Below are positions 8,592 through 16,239 of a stretch of 49,216 bases of DNA, one piece after another (the first letter of the stretch is position 1; the number at the start of each line of letters is the position of its first letter). Origin of the DNA: Frankiales bacterium (GTDB lineage: Bacteria > Actinomycetota > Actinomycetes > Mycobacteriales > SCTD01); the NCBI GenBank assembly GCA_025465465.1, contig JAODND010000058.1, forward strand, positions 1 to 49,216. Reading direction: 5' to 3'. The notes below the pieces were generated by a model. It searched no databases, was not told where the DNA came from, and saw nothing but the letters and a program-made list of their open reading frames with translations. A program made the translations under genes and the position numbers.

Positions 8592-9868
8592 CTGATCCTC
8601 CTCGGCTGGCCGGCGACGACCTGGTGCACCTCGTCCGAGAGCCCGGCCAGCGCGGTCGTCGCACGGCCCAGCAGGTCTGCGAACAGCCGGCCGCTGGCGG
8701 TCGCGGGCACGACGCCGGAGCCGACCTCCGGCGCGACCAGGATGACGTGGGCGCGGGTGGTGGTCCAGGCGTCGGCCAGCTCCGCGAGGGCGGCGTCGAA
8801 GACGGATCGCGCGTCGGAGGACTCCCAGTGGTCGTCGAGGACCCGGGTCAGCCAGAGCCCGAGGTCGTCGACGAGCACCTGGCCCCTGGCGTCGCGCAGC
8901 ACGCCGGCGACGTCTCCGCTCTCGAGGGTCTGCCAGGTCGCCGGCCGGCGCCCGATGTGGGCGGCAACCCTTCTCGACCAGTCCTCGTCGTCGCGCGGAG
9001 GAGCCGTGGCGAGATAGAGCACCTCGCTGCCGAGCAGGCTCTCGGCGTATGCGGACTTGCCGCTGCTCTGGCCGCCGAGGACGAGGATCGTGCGGCCGCG
9101 TGCGGTGTCGATGACGTCCCCGTCCCTCGCCGCACGGGAGCCCAGGTCGGCCAGCGCGCGGTCGAGCTGGTCGGGCGGTGGGTTGTCGTGGCCCACGTGG
9201 ATCGCCACCACGTCGGTCGTCGCAGTGACCGCACCGACGGCGCGCAGCCTCTCGACCTGTCCTGGCCAGCTCTCGAGCGTCAGGTGCGAGGGGATCGGTG
9301 TGCCGGCCAGTTCGAGCAGAACGACGTCAAAAGCCCTGTCACGCAAGGCTTCCACGGTTTCGTCGGGCAGGATGCCCGTGTCGGTCGCGTACAGCAGCCG
9401 GGCACCGTCGGGGCTCGTGACGTCATAGAGCACGGCGTCCTCGGGATGGTTGGCATCGACTGGCCGTACGACGTAGCCGGCCACCTCGTGCGCGTCGCCC
9501 GGATGCGCGGCCACCGTGAGGCAACCGTCGAGGTGGGGTTGTGCGTCCTGGAGGACGAGCGGTGGTGCCACGACCGTGAGCCTCAGGGGCTCGCGTGCCC
9601 AGTAGCGCCACACCCAGACCTGGGGGAAGTGGTGGTCGCGGTGGCGGTGGGTGACGAGGACGGTGTCGACGTCGCGCAGGCTCACGCCGAGGCGGGCAGC
9701 GGCCAGCCCGACGGTCGGGCCGAGGTCGATGAGGACGCGGTCGTCGAGCAGCACGCAGGTCTGCCCGCGGACCACGCCCTGGTCGAGGGCGGCGGCGCAG
9801 GACGGGCACCGGCACCACGGGTTGGGCCAGCCGTCAGCGCCACCACTGCCCAGCACTCGGATCCGCAC
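8588..9868 (-). CDS. cobU: PhnP-like metallo-hydrolase fused to CobU (adenosylcobinamide kinase/guanylyltransferase)
   Basis: Two domains in one 426-residue protein. Residues about 1-250 are a metallo-beta-lactamase-fold hydrolase: THRHRDHH carries the HxHxDH metal site, and PWCRCPSC near the N-terminus matches the C-x-C-x2-C zinc site of PhnP. Residues about 260-426 are CobU, with Walker A GGQSSGKS, LYLATAPPRDDED and VLVDDLGLWLTR; CobU phosphorylates adenosylcobinamide and adds GMP. The GTG start at 9868 is chosen because it directly precedes the first beta strand (RIRVLGSGG). An ATG at 9889 is the alternative. First gene of the cobalamin operon, divergent from the gene at 9888. Confidence 0.85.
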   Translation of the reverse strand: MRIRVLGSGGADGWPNPWCRCPSCAAALDQGVVRGQTCVLLDDRVLIDLGPTVGLAAARLGVSLRDVDTVLVTHRHRDHHFPQVWVWRYWAREPLRLTVVAPPLVLQDAQPHLDGCLTVAAHPGDAHEVAGYVVRPVDANHPEDAVLYDVTSPDGARLLYATDTGILPDETVEALRDRAFDVVLLELAGTPIPSHLTLESWPGQVERLRAVGAVTATTDVVAIHVGHDNPPPDQLDRALADLGSRAARDGDVIDTARGRTILVLGGQSSGKSAYAESLLGSEVLYLATAPPRDDEDWSRRVAAHIGRRPATWQTLESGDVAGVLRDARGQVLVDDLGLWLTRVLDDHWESSDARSVFDAALAELADAWTTTRAHVILVAPEVGSGVVPATASGRLFADLLGRATTALAGLSDEVHQVVAGQPRRIR

Positions 9869-9887
9869 CGGTCTAGCCTGCCAGTCC

Positions 9888-10100
9888 ATGAGCTGGACGT
9901 GGCGGTACGAGGGTCCCGACGGGTCGCCGGTCGAGGCCGGCCCGGAAGCGCCGGCGCAGCCGGACTTCCCGACGCAGTCGGATGCGGAGTCCTGGGTCGG
10001 AGAGGTCTGGCGCGACCTGCTGGGCGCGGGGGTGGCGTCGGTGTCGCTGTACGAGGGCGACCGCAAGGTCTATGGGTCCATGGGGCTCGACTCGGCCTGA
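9888..10100 (+). CDS. Conserved actinobacterial small protein, 70 aa
   Basis: Begins MSWTWRYEGPDG and contains PTQSDAESWVGEVWRDLL followed by GVASVSLYEGDRKVYGSMGLDSA. This tryptophan-rich, acidic small protein matches a pattern I know from conserved hypothetical proteins of actinobacteria (MSWTWRYE...QSDAESWLGE...VYGPM). No signal peptide or membrane segment. It starts 19 bases from the divergent cobU start. Function unknown. Confidence 0.75.
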   Translation: MSWTWRYEGPDGSPVEAGPEAPAQPDFPTQSDAESWVGEVWRDLLGAGVASVSLYEGDRKVYGSMGLDSA

Positions 10101-10138
10101 CCCTCGCGCTGGCGGCGTGCTCCGCGCCGGTCCACCAC

Positions 10139-11149
10139 GTGACAGCGGTGCCGTCGCCCGTCGCTGTGGTCGTGGTGCCTGCGGCGACGCCGACCCCGGA
10201 CCCAATCCCGCGTGACGCCCAGCTCATCGTGCTCGGCTTCGACGGCTCGGGTGACCCGGCAGCCACCGCGCGTTGGCGGCAGCTGCTCGCCCCCTCAGCG
10301 AGCCACGTCACCTTCTTCCTCAGTGGGGCCTACCTGCTTCGCCGCCAGGAGCGCGATCGCTACCACCCTCCGCACCACCGGGTGGGCGCGTCCGACATCG
10401 GGTTTGCCGGTGACTGGCAGACCCGGATGTTCGAGCAGCTGCAGGCAGCGCATGACGAAGGCCACGAGATCGCCTCGCACACCGTCGGGCACTTCTGCAG
10501 CGGTTATCCGGGCAGCGTCGGCACCTGGAGCGCGGCCGACTGGGACTCCGAGCTCACCCAGTACCAGGGGCTGCTCGACGCCGTGCCGCTGACGGTCGGT
10601 GCCCCTCTCGGGCTCCGATCCCCCTGCCTGGAAGGCGATCTGCAGGTCCTGCGGACAGTCGAGAAGCAGCACGGCATGAGCTATGACGCCTCCGGGACCG
10701 GCAGTCTGGGCAGCTGGCCGATCCGGCAGCAGGGCGTGTGGGAAATGCCGCTGCCGCTCGTCCCGATCCCCGGGTCGGGCCGGCATGCCCTCGCGATGGA
10801 CTACAACTTCTTCTTCCAGCTGGCGTCCGGTCGATCCCTGGACCCGCGGGCCTCCGTCGTCGTCGGGCAGGAGACCCGCGCGGCGCTCGAGGGCGCCCTC
10901 GCGACCCAGCTGCGGTCGGGCCGACCGCCGCTGGTGCTGGGAGCGCACTTCGAGCACTGGGACCACGACGCCTACACGCAGGCGTTCGCGGACTTCCTCA
11001 CGGCGCACTGCGGCGTCGGACCGGTCCGCTGCGTGAGCTTCGCGGAGGCCGTGCGTTGGCTCGAGGTCAGGTCTGGCCCTTCGCCAGCGCCTCGAAGTTC
11101 TCATACATCGCCGCGACGCCCGACTTCTCCCGGACGTGCAGCGCGATAG
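10139..11149 (+). CDS. Polysaccharide deacetylase-like protein; true start unclear
   Basis: NodB-fold carbohydrate esterase-like protein. IVLGFDGSGDPAAT, the metal-site pair SHTVGHF and the late GAHFEHWD and SFAEAV segments are visible, with FDGSG replacing the usual FDDG. The same frame reads back through a lipoprotein-like signal ending LGLTLALAACSAP at about 10089-10127, but no ATG/GTG/TTG lies at a sensible distance ahead of it. The first ordinary start in frame is GTG 10139, which would lose the lipobox. The C-terminal 28 or so residues overlap the convergent gene ending at 11067 and look like antisense sequence, so the tail is probably non-conserved. Likely exported, acting on envelope glycans. 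Confidence 0.7.
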   Translation: MTAVPSPVAVVVVPAATPTPDPIPRDAQLIVLGFDGSGDPAATARWRQLLAPSASHVTFFLSGAYLLRRQERDRYHPPHHRVGASDIGFAGDWQTRMFEQLQAAHDEGHEIASHTVGHFCSGYPGSVGTWSAADWDSELTQYQGLLDAVPLTVGAPLGLRSPCLEGDLQVLRTVEKQHGMSYDASGTGSLGSWPIRQQGVWEMPLPLVPIPGSGRHALAMDYNFFFQLASGRSLDPRASVVVGQETRAALEGALATQLRSGRPPLVLGAHFEHWDHDAYTQAFADFLTAHCGVGPVRCVSFAEAVRWLEVRSGPSPAPRSSHTSPRRPTSPGRAAR

Positions 11150-11471
11150 CGGCGCTGCGCTCCCAGAGGCCAGCCACCCAGTACAGGTCGTAGACGAGGC
11201 CGCGGTCGAGCAGGCCCTGCTTCACGAAGGTGCCGAGCGTCTCGTTGAAGCCGAGCAGCGCGGAGACGGCCCGGGCTCCCTCGCTGCCGCGCGGGTGGTC
11301 GGCGTCGAACTGGGCAAAGGTCGGCGGGCTGTCATAGCCCATGAGCAGGTCGGAGCCGTCATAGGCGCGCTGCGCCATCGGCCCGTTGATGAGTGAGACG
11401 AGCAGCTGGGCGTCGGCCTGGGTCGGCTTCGCGCTGATGCTGAGGTCCTGCTGCGGGATGGTGGTCGTCAT
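11067..11471 (-). CDS. Conserved hypothetical protein, 134 aa
   Basis: Acidic-to-neutral soluble protein beginning MTTTIPQQDLSISAKP, predicted mostly helical, with no signal peptide and no membrane segment. The start at 11471 is supported by GGGAG four bases upstream. Internal features are MGYDSPPTFAQFDADHPRGSEG and an aromatic helix LVYDLYWVAGLWERS. It resembles DUF4760-type or similar small helical proteins, but I cannot assign it. The 5' leader can fold over the ribosome-binding site (see 11475-11516). Convergent with the deacetylase, overlapping by 83 bases. Confidence 0.7.
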   Translation of the reverse strand: MTTTIPQQDLSISAKPTQADAQLLVSLINGPMAQRAYDGSDLLMGYDSPPTFAQFDADHPRGSEGARAVSALLGFNETLGTFVKQGLLDRGLVYDLYWVAGLWERSAAIALHVREKSGVAAMYENFEALAKGQT

Positions 11472-11474
11472 GTC

Positions 11475-11516
11475 GCTCCCTGTCGTCGGTCCACCGAGTG
11501 TTCGCGCGCAGGGAGC
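11475..11516 (-). promoter_or_regulatory. Leader hairpin that can mask a ribosome-binding site
   Basis: Perfect eight-base arms GCTCCCTG/CAGGGAGC lie 26 bases apart, and the 3' arm in the transcript contains the GGGAG of the gene starting at 11471. An inner TCGGT/ACCGA stem can stack inside the loop. This could limit translation until the structure opens. The aldo/keto reductase stop is only 18 bases further upstream. Confidence 0.4.
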
Positions 11517-11533
11517 CGGCGGGCTATGGCCCG

Positions 11534-12529
11534 TTAGGGCCGTTTGGTCGGACTGGCGGTGCGGCCAGGGTCGGTGATGGCGACGTCGGCCAGGACCTCG
11601 TCCACGGCCTTCTTCAGGTCGGCGGGCAGGGCCCTGGCCGAAGCGTTGTCGCGGACCTGCTCCGGGCGCGAGGCGCCGACGATCGCCGACGCCACGTTGT
11701 CGTTGCACAGCACCCAGCCGATGGCCAGCTGGGCCATCGACAGCCCGGCCTCGGCGGCCAGCGGCTGCAACTGCTGTACGGCGGTGAGGACCTCATCGCG
11801 GAGGAACGGCTTGATCATGTTCGCGCCGCCCTGCTCATCGGTCGCGCGGGTGCCCTCGGGCAGCGGAGCCCCCGGGACGTACTTGCCGGTCAGGACGCCC
11901 TGGGCGATCGGTGACCAGACGATCTGGCTGATGCCCTCCTCGCGGCACAGCGGCTCGACCTCGGCCTCGATCACGCGATAGAGGGCGGAGTACTGCGGCT
12001 GGTTGGACACGATCCGGTCCAGGCCCAGCTGGCCCGCGATCGCCAGCGCCTCGGCGATCTCGGACGCCTTCCACTCCGAGACGCCGACATACATGACCTT
12101 GCCGGCGCGCACCAGGTCGTCGAACGCGCGCATCGTCTCCTCGAGCGGCGTCTCGTAGTCGAACCGGTGCGCCTGGTAGAGGTCGAGGTGGTCGGTCTGC
12201 AGCCGTCGCAGCGACGCGTTGCAGGACTCGACGATGTGCTTGCGCGACAGTCCGCGCTCGTTGCGGCCGGGACCCGTGGGCCAGTAGACCTTCGTGAAGA
12301 TCTCGATGCTCTCGCGCTTGACGCCCTTGAGGGCCTCACCGAGCACGCTCTCGGCCCTGGTGCCGGCATAGACGTCGGCGGTGTCGAAGGTCGTGATGCC
12401 GACCTCGAGCGCCTCCTTCACGCAGGCGTGGGCGGCGTCCGCCTCCACCTGCGAGCCATGCGTCAGCCAGTTGCCGTAGCTGATCTCGCTGACCTTCAGA
12501 CCGCTGTGACCCAGGCTTCGAAACTCCAT
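11534..12529 (-). CDS. Aldo/keto reductase
   Basis: NADPH-dependent oxidoreductase of the AKR superfamily, close to the voltage-gated potassium-channel beta-subunit-like group (start MEFRSLGHSGLKVSEISYG). The catalytic tetrad is visible: Asp52 and Tyr54 in FDTADVYAG, Lys in IFTKVYWP, His in QAHRFDYETP. GVSEWKASEI and VIVGASRPEQVRDN form the later barrel and cofactor-binding segments. At 331 residues it has normal length. Substrate unknown. The downstream gene (11471) on the same strand is 62 bases away. Confidence 0.92.
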   Translation of the reverse strand: MEFRSLGHSGLKVSEISYGNWLTHGSQVEADAAHACVKEALEVGITTFDTADVYAGTRAESVLGEALKGVKRESIEIFTKVYWPTGPGRNERGLSRKHIVESCNASLRRLQTDHLDLYQAHRFDYETPLEETMRAFDDLVRAGKVMYVGVSEWKASEIAEALAIAGQLGLDRIVSNQPQYSALYRVIEAEVEPLCREEGISQIVWSPIAQGVLTGKYVPGAPLPEGTRATDEQGGANMIKPFLRDEVLTAVQQLQPLAAEAGLSMAQLAIGWVLCNDNVASAIVGASRPEQVRDNASARALPADLKKAVDEVLADVAITDPGRTASPTKRP

Positions 12530-12538
12530 GAGGCGACC

Positions 12539-13060
12539 CTAGACGTCGGCGCCCACGACCACCTTCGGCGGGGGAGTGCGCCAGCGGCGGATGAGCATCG
12601 TGCGCTGGATGCCGTAGAAGACGTGCTGCCGGGGCTTGGTGTCCGGGAACTTCTCGCGGATCCCTTTGCCGACCTTGCGGCCGAGTCGTGCGAAGTCGAT
12701 GCCGACGACGAGGATGACCCCGAGCATCGACAGGAAGGCGGCGCCGTAGAGCGCGGCGTTGTTGGTGAAGCCGATGATGATGACCACGATCATGTAGGGC
12801 ATGAGCAGCGGGCCCAGGGTCCGCTGGCTGTCCACCTGGTCGCGTACGTAGGACCGGACCGGCCCGCGGTCGCGCGGCAGAAAGGCGCGCTCGTCGCCCT
12901 TCTTGGAGCCGTCCCGGATCGCCTTGCGGTCCGCGGCCTGCTTCGCGCGCATCGCCTTGGCCGCCGCCCGGCGGTTGGTGGGCGGGGGCGCGACGGGTCC
13001 TCGCGCCTTCTGGCTGCGCTTCGGGGTCGGGCGTCCCTTGCCGTCGATCTTCTCGGTCAC
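12539..13060 (-). CDS. DUF3043 membrane protein
   Basis: 173-residue inner-membrane protein. A highly basic N-terminal half (GRPTPKRSQKAR, then KAMRAKQAADRK) is followed by the conserved DRGPVRSYVRDQVDSQR, two transmembrane segments (LMPYMIVVIIIGFTN and AALYGAAFLSMLGVILVVG) and a basic tail. This layout is diagnostic of DUF3043, widespread in actinobacteria with no known function. GTG at 13060 is chosen; it lies four bases after the nadA stop, so the two are probably co-transcribed. Confidence 0.88.
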   Translation of the reverse strand: MTEKIDGKGRPTPKRSQKARGPVAPPPTNRRAAAKAMRAKQAADRKAIRDGSKKGDERAFLPRDRGPVRSYVRDQVDSQRTLGPLLMPYMIVVIIIGFTNNAALYGAAFLSMLGVILVVGIDFARLGRKVGKGIREKFPDTKPRQHVFYGIQRTMLIRRWRTPPPKVVVGADV

Positions 13061-13064
13061 GTCC

Positions 13065-14234
13065 CTAGGGTAGGGCGAGCATCTGGTCGAGGGCGCGGCG
13101 CGCATGCAGAGCCGTCTCGGGCTCGACGGTGATCTGGTTGGGGATGCGGCCCGCGACGAGCTCCTCGAGCGCCCACACGAGGTGCGGCAGGTCGATCCTG
13201 TTCATCGTCGAGCAGAAGCACACGGTCTTCTCGAGGAAGACGATCGACTTGTCAGGGTGGGCCTCCGCGAGCCGGCGTACGAGGTTGAGCTCGGTGCCGA
13301 TGGCCCACGCCGTCCCGGCAGGTGACTCCTCGACGAGCGTGATGATCCGCTCGGTGGAGCCCACGAGGTCGGCGGCCTCGACGACCTCGTACTGGCACTC
13401 CGGGTGCACGAGCACCTGCACCCCGGGCACCCGGGCACGCACGTCGTCGACGGACTCCTTGGTGAAGCGCCCGTGCACGGAGCAGTGGCCCTTCCAGAGG
13501 ATCATCGTGGCCGCTGCCAGCGCCTCGGCGGTGTTGCCGCCCAGGGGCAGCCGCGGGTTCCAGACCACGCAGTCGTCGAGCGACAGGCCCAGCTCGCGGA
13601 CCGCGGTGTTGCGGCCGAGGTGCTGGTCGGGCAGGAAGAGCACCTTCTCGCCCTTCGAGAAGGCCCACTCGAGGGCCCGCTTGGCGTTGGAGCTGGTGCA
13701 GATCGTGCCGCCGTGCCGGCCGGTGAAGCCCTTGATGGCGGCGCTGGAGTTCATGTAGGACACCGGCACGGTCACGGCGTCGAGCCCGACGGAGCCGAGC
13801 TGCTCCCAGCAGTCCTCGACCTGCTCGAAGGAGGCCATGTCGGCCATCGAGCAGCCGGCGGCCAGGTCCGGCAGGACGACGTGCTGGCCCGGCCCGGTGA
13901 GGATGTCGGCCGACTCGGCCATGAAGTGCACGCCGCAGAAGATGAGGTAGGGCGCATCGGGGCGGGCCGCAGCCTGCTGCGCCAACCGGAAGCTGTCACC
14001 GGTCACGTCGGCGAACTCGATGACCTCGTCACGCTGGTAGTGGTGCCCGAGCACGAAGACCTGGTCGCCGAGCGCGGCCTTCGCCGTGCGGGCGCGCTCG
14101 ACGAGCGACGGGTCGGAGGCCGGCGGGAGCTCACCCGGGCAGTCGACGCCGCGCTCGCTGTTGCCGTCGCTCTGGCGGCCCAGCATGAGCAGCGCGAGGG
14201 GGGTGTGCTCCACACCCGCCATCAGCTCGGTCAT
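13065..14234 (-). CDS. nadA: Quinolinate synthase
   Basis: Condenses iminoaspartate with dihydroxyacetone phosphate to give quinolinate, the first pyridine intermediate of de novo NAD synthesis; cytoplasmic, [4Fe-4S] enzyme. Cysteines expected to bind the cluster occur at about 100 (IFCGVHFMAES), 179 (GGTICTSSNA) and 339/341 (CFCSTMNR). GHHYQRDE, PVSYMNSSAA, WKGHCSVHGRF and HPECQYEVV are all conserved family segments. The ATG at 14234 gives 389 residues, the long actinobacterial type, with AAGGG about nine bases upstream. nadB and nadC are not in the window. The Fe-S carrier gene at 15455 is close by. Confidence 0.95.
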   Translation of the reverse strand: MTELMAGVEHTPLALLMLGRQSDGNSERGVDCPGELPPASDPSLVERARTAKAALGDQVFVLGHHYQRDEVIEFADVTGDSFRLAQQAAARPDAPYLIFCGVHFMAESADILTGPGQHVVLPDLAAGCSMADMASFEQVEDCWEQLGSVGLDAVTVPVSYMNSSAAIKGFTGRHGGTICTSSNAKRALEWAFSKGEKVLFLPDQHLGRNTAVRELGLSLDDCVVWNPRLPLGGNTAEALAAATMILWKGHCSVHGRFTKESVDDVRARVPGVQVLVHPECQYEVVEAADLVGSTERIITLVEESPAGTAWAIGTELNLVRRLAEAHPDKSIVFLEKTVCFCSTMNRIDLPHLVWALEELVAGRIPNQITVEPETALHARRALDQMLALP

Positions 14235-14251
14235 CTCGTCGACCCTTCTTG

Positions 14252-14266
14252 TCGTCGTACAGACGA
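14252..14266. promoter_or_regulatory. Small palindrome in the nadA / glycerate kinase divergent promoter
   Basis: TCGTC and GACGA arms (14252-14256, 14262-14266) separated by five bases lie 18 bases upstream of the nadA start, in the 78-base region between divergent genes. This is where a NAD-responsive repressor such as NrtR would bind, but I cannot match it to a known operator. Confidence 0.25.
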
Positions 14267-14312
14267 TAACCCCCTCGTACCCGCGTTGCTTCCCCTGGGG
14301 TTGACTCGCGCG

Positions 14313-15392
14313 GTGCGCGTCGTGATCGCCCCGGACTGCTTCACCGGGACGATCGGCGCCCCGGATGCCGCGGCGGCGCTGGCCGAGGGGTGGCGGCGGG
14401 CTCGCCCCGGCGACGACCTGGTCCTGCTGCCGATGGCCGACGGCGGTCCCGGCTTCCTCGACGTGCTGCCGGGTGACCTCGTGACCGTCCTCGTCGAGGA
14501 CCCGCTCGCGCGCCCGACGCTGGCGTCCTTCCGCCTGGACGGCGGCACCGCCTATGTGGAGTCCGCGCAGGCCTGTGGCCTGCACCTGCTCGCCGAGCAG
14601 GACCGGGACCCCGCGGTGACCACGACCTACGGCGTGGGCCAGCTGGTCCGCGCCGCCACCGAAGCCGGCGCGGCTCGGGTCGTCGTCGGCCTCGGCGGCT
14701 CGGCCACGAACGACGGCGGTGCCGGCTTCCTGGCGGCGCTGGGAGTACGCCGGGAGGGGGTCGGCGGCGCACCGCTGGCGCCCGGGTGCCTGCCGCTGGC
14801 CGACGCGGTGCGGCTCGTCGGGGCGCCCCTGGAGGTGGAGCTGGTCGCGGCGACCGACGTCGACAACCCGCTGCTGGGCGAGCACGGCGCGACCCGCGTC
14901 TTCGCCGCCCAGAAGGGCGGTCGGGACCTCGACGCGCTCGAAGCCGCGCTGGCGCACTGGGCCGACCTGGTCGAGGCGCACCTTGGTCCTGCGCGCGATC
15001 TCCCCGGCGCGGGTGCGGCGGGCGGTCTCGGGTTCGCCGTCCTGGCGGCCGGGGGCACCCGGGTCAGTGGCGTCCAGGTCGTGGCCGAGGCGGTCGGGCT
15101 TGCCCAGGCCATGGTCGGCACCGATCTGGTCCTCACCGGTGAGGGCTCCTTCGACGGGCAGTCGTTGCGCGGCAAGGTCGTTGCCGGGGTGGCCGCGGCG
15201 GCCGGCGAGCAGGGCGTTGCGTGCGTCGTGGTGGCCGGCCGCACGAGTGTGGGCCCGTGCGAGGCTGCGGCTGCGGGGGTCGAGGCGGCGTACAGCCTGA
15301 CCGACGAGGTGGGTCTGGAGGCCGCGCTCGCCGATCCGACTGAGGCGCTCGCCACTGTGGCGTCGACCGTCGCGCGGGCCTGGTCCGTGTGA
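14313..15392 (+). CDS. Glycerate kinase
   Basis: ATP-dependent kinase of the GlxK/GarK family, cytoplasmic, 359 residues from the GTG at 14313. Conserved segments: VVIAPDCFTGTI at the start, PMADGGPGFLDV, the phosphate-binding glycine run VVVGLGGSATNDGGAGFLAALG, FAAQKGG, GAGAAGGLGFAVLA and LVLTGEGSFDGQSLRGK. GPG replaces the more common GEGT loop in the ADGG motif. Frame remains open far upstream but that part is antisense to nadA. Divergent from nadA. Confidence 0.9.
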   Translation: MRVVIAPDCFTGTIGAPDAAAALAEGWRRARPGDDLVLLPMADGGPGFLDVLPGDLVTVLVEDPLARPTLASFRLDGGTAYVESAQACGLHLLAEQDRDPAVTTTYGVGQLVRAATEAGAARVVVGLGGSATNDGGAGFLAALGVRREGVGGAPLAPGCLPLADAVRLVGAPLEVELVAATDVDNPLLGEHGATRVFAAQKGGRDLDALEAALAHWADLVEAHLGPARDLPGAGAAGGLGFAVLAAGGTRVSGVQVVAEAVGLAQAMVGTDLVLTGEGSFDGQSLRGKVVAGVAAAAGEQGVACVVVAGRTSVGPCEAAAAGVEAAYSLTDEVGLEAALADPTEALATVASTVARAWSV

Positions 15393-15454
15393 CAATGGAA
15401 CAGCACCGCGCCTGAGGGTGTTGTGCAGCGTGATCCCGTCTGAGAGGCAGCCCC

Positions 15455-15811
15455 ATGAGCGAGACGACCGCCGAGACCACGACCACCGGTGTGGTCCTGA
15501 CCGACCCGGCCGCCGAGAAGGTGGCCAGCCTGCTCGCGCAGGAGGGCCGCGACGACCTCGCGCTCCGCGTCGCGGTGCAGCCAGGTGGCTGCAGCGGCCT
15601 GCGCTACCAGCTGTTCTTCGACGAGCGCGCGCTCGACGGCGACGTCGCGCAGGAGTACGGCGCGGGCGTCAAGGTGATCGTCGACCGGATGAGCGTCCCC
15701 TACCTCGCGGGCGCCACCATCGACTTCGTCGACACCATCGAGAAGCAGGGCTTCACGATCGACAACCCCAACGCCGGCGGCTCCTGCGCCTGCGGCGAGT
15801 CCTTCCACTAG
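15455..15811 (+). CDS. A-type iron-sulfur carrier (HesB/IscA/ErpA family)
   Basis: 118-residue Fe-S cluster carrier that delivers clusters to apo-proteins. It has the three invariant cysteines, C46 (PGGCSGLRYQ) and the C-terminal pair C111/C113 (SCACGES). The N-terminal Ser/Thr-rich dozen residues are poorly conserved. Nearby Fe-S-linked genes (nadA, cysteine desulfurase, the qcrA Rieske protein) are plausible clients. Followed eight bases later by a strong hairpin terminator. Confidence 0.93.
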   Translation: MSETTAETTTTGVVLTDPAAEKVASLLAQEGRDDLALRVAVQPGGCSGLRYQLFFDERALDGDVAQEYGAGVKVIVDRMSVPYLAGATIDFVDTIEKQGFTIDNPNAGGSCACGESFH

Positions 15812-15818
15812 TACGCCG

Positions 15819-15853
15819 AGAAGGCGCCGTTCCCTGTGGGGACGGCGCCTTCT
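15819..15853 (+). terminator. Hairpin terminator after the Fe-S carrier gene
   Basis: Twelve-base perfect stem (AGAAGGCGCCGT, 15819-15830 with 15842-15853) and an 11-base loop that can pair further (CCC/GGG), starting eight bases past the stop codon. Confidence 0.8.
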
Positions 15854-15917
15854 GCGTTGCTCAGGAGACTGCGGGTTCCGGCTGCCCGGGGGGCTGCAGC
15901 GGGCGCGTGCGTGGTTC

Positions 15918-16157
15918 CTAGTAGTCGTCCATGCCGGCGACGGTGACGAGCAGGTCGTCGGTGATCTCGGCAGGCATCGCGCCGAAGCTGAACGGCAGGC
16001 GGTCGAGAGGCAGCCGGCTCAGGGGGATCTTGACCACGGTCTGAGTCAGGTCGATGACGGAGTGGCCGAGCACGTTGGCGACCTCGCGGCAGTCGTTCAC
16101 CAGGTCGAGGATCGAGTTCGGCTCGCTCTCGGACGGAACGGGTGCGTGGTGGGCCAT
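15918..16157 (-). CDS. Conserved hypothetical protein, 79 aa
   Basis: Small acidic protein beginning MAHHAPVPSESEPN. The body SILDLVNDCREVANVLGHSVIDL is helical and the C-terminus ends VTVAGMDDY. No membrane segment or signal peptide. GAGG lies three bases before the ATG. It is divergent from adenosine kinase (82 bases apart), a place where a small conserved actinobacterial gene is common. Function unknown. Confidence 0.65.
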   Translation of the reverse strand: MAHHAPVPSESEPNSILDLVNDCREVANVLGHSVIDLTQTVVKIPLSRLPLDRLPFSFGAMPAEITDDLLVTVAGMDDY

Positions 16158-16239
16158 GCCTCGACCGTAGGCAGTTACCGGCGGGTACCCAACGCCTACT
16201 CACGAGTAGTGATGTGTGTCGGCTCACTAGGCTGTCGCG

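Noticed and set aside
10080..10100. Missing G in a homopolymer as the explanation of the deacetylase start
   Set aside because: Adding a base would make the 70-residue gene read straight into the deacetylase and lose its normal end, so a simple sequencing error does not explain it well.
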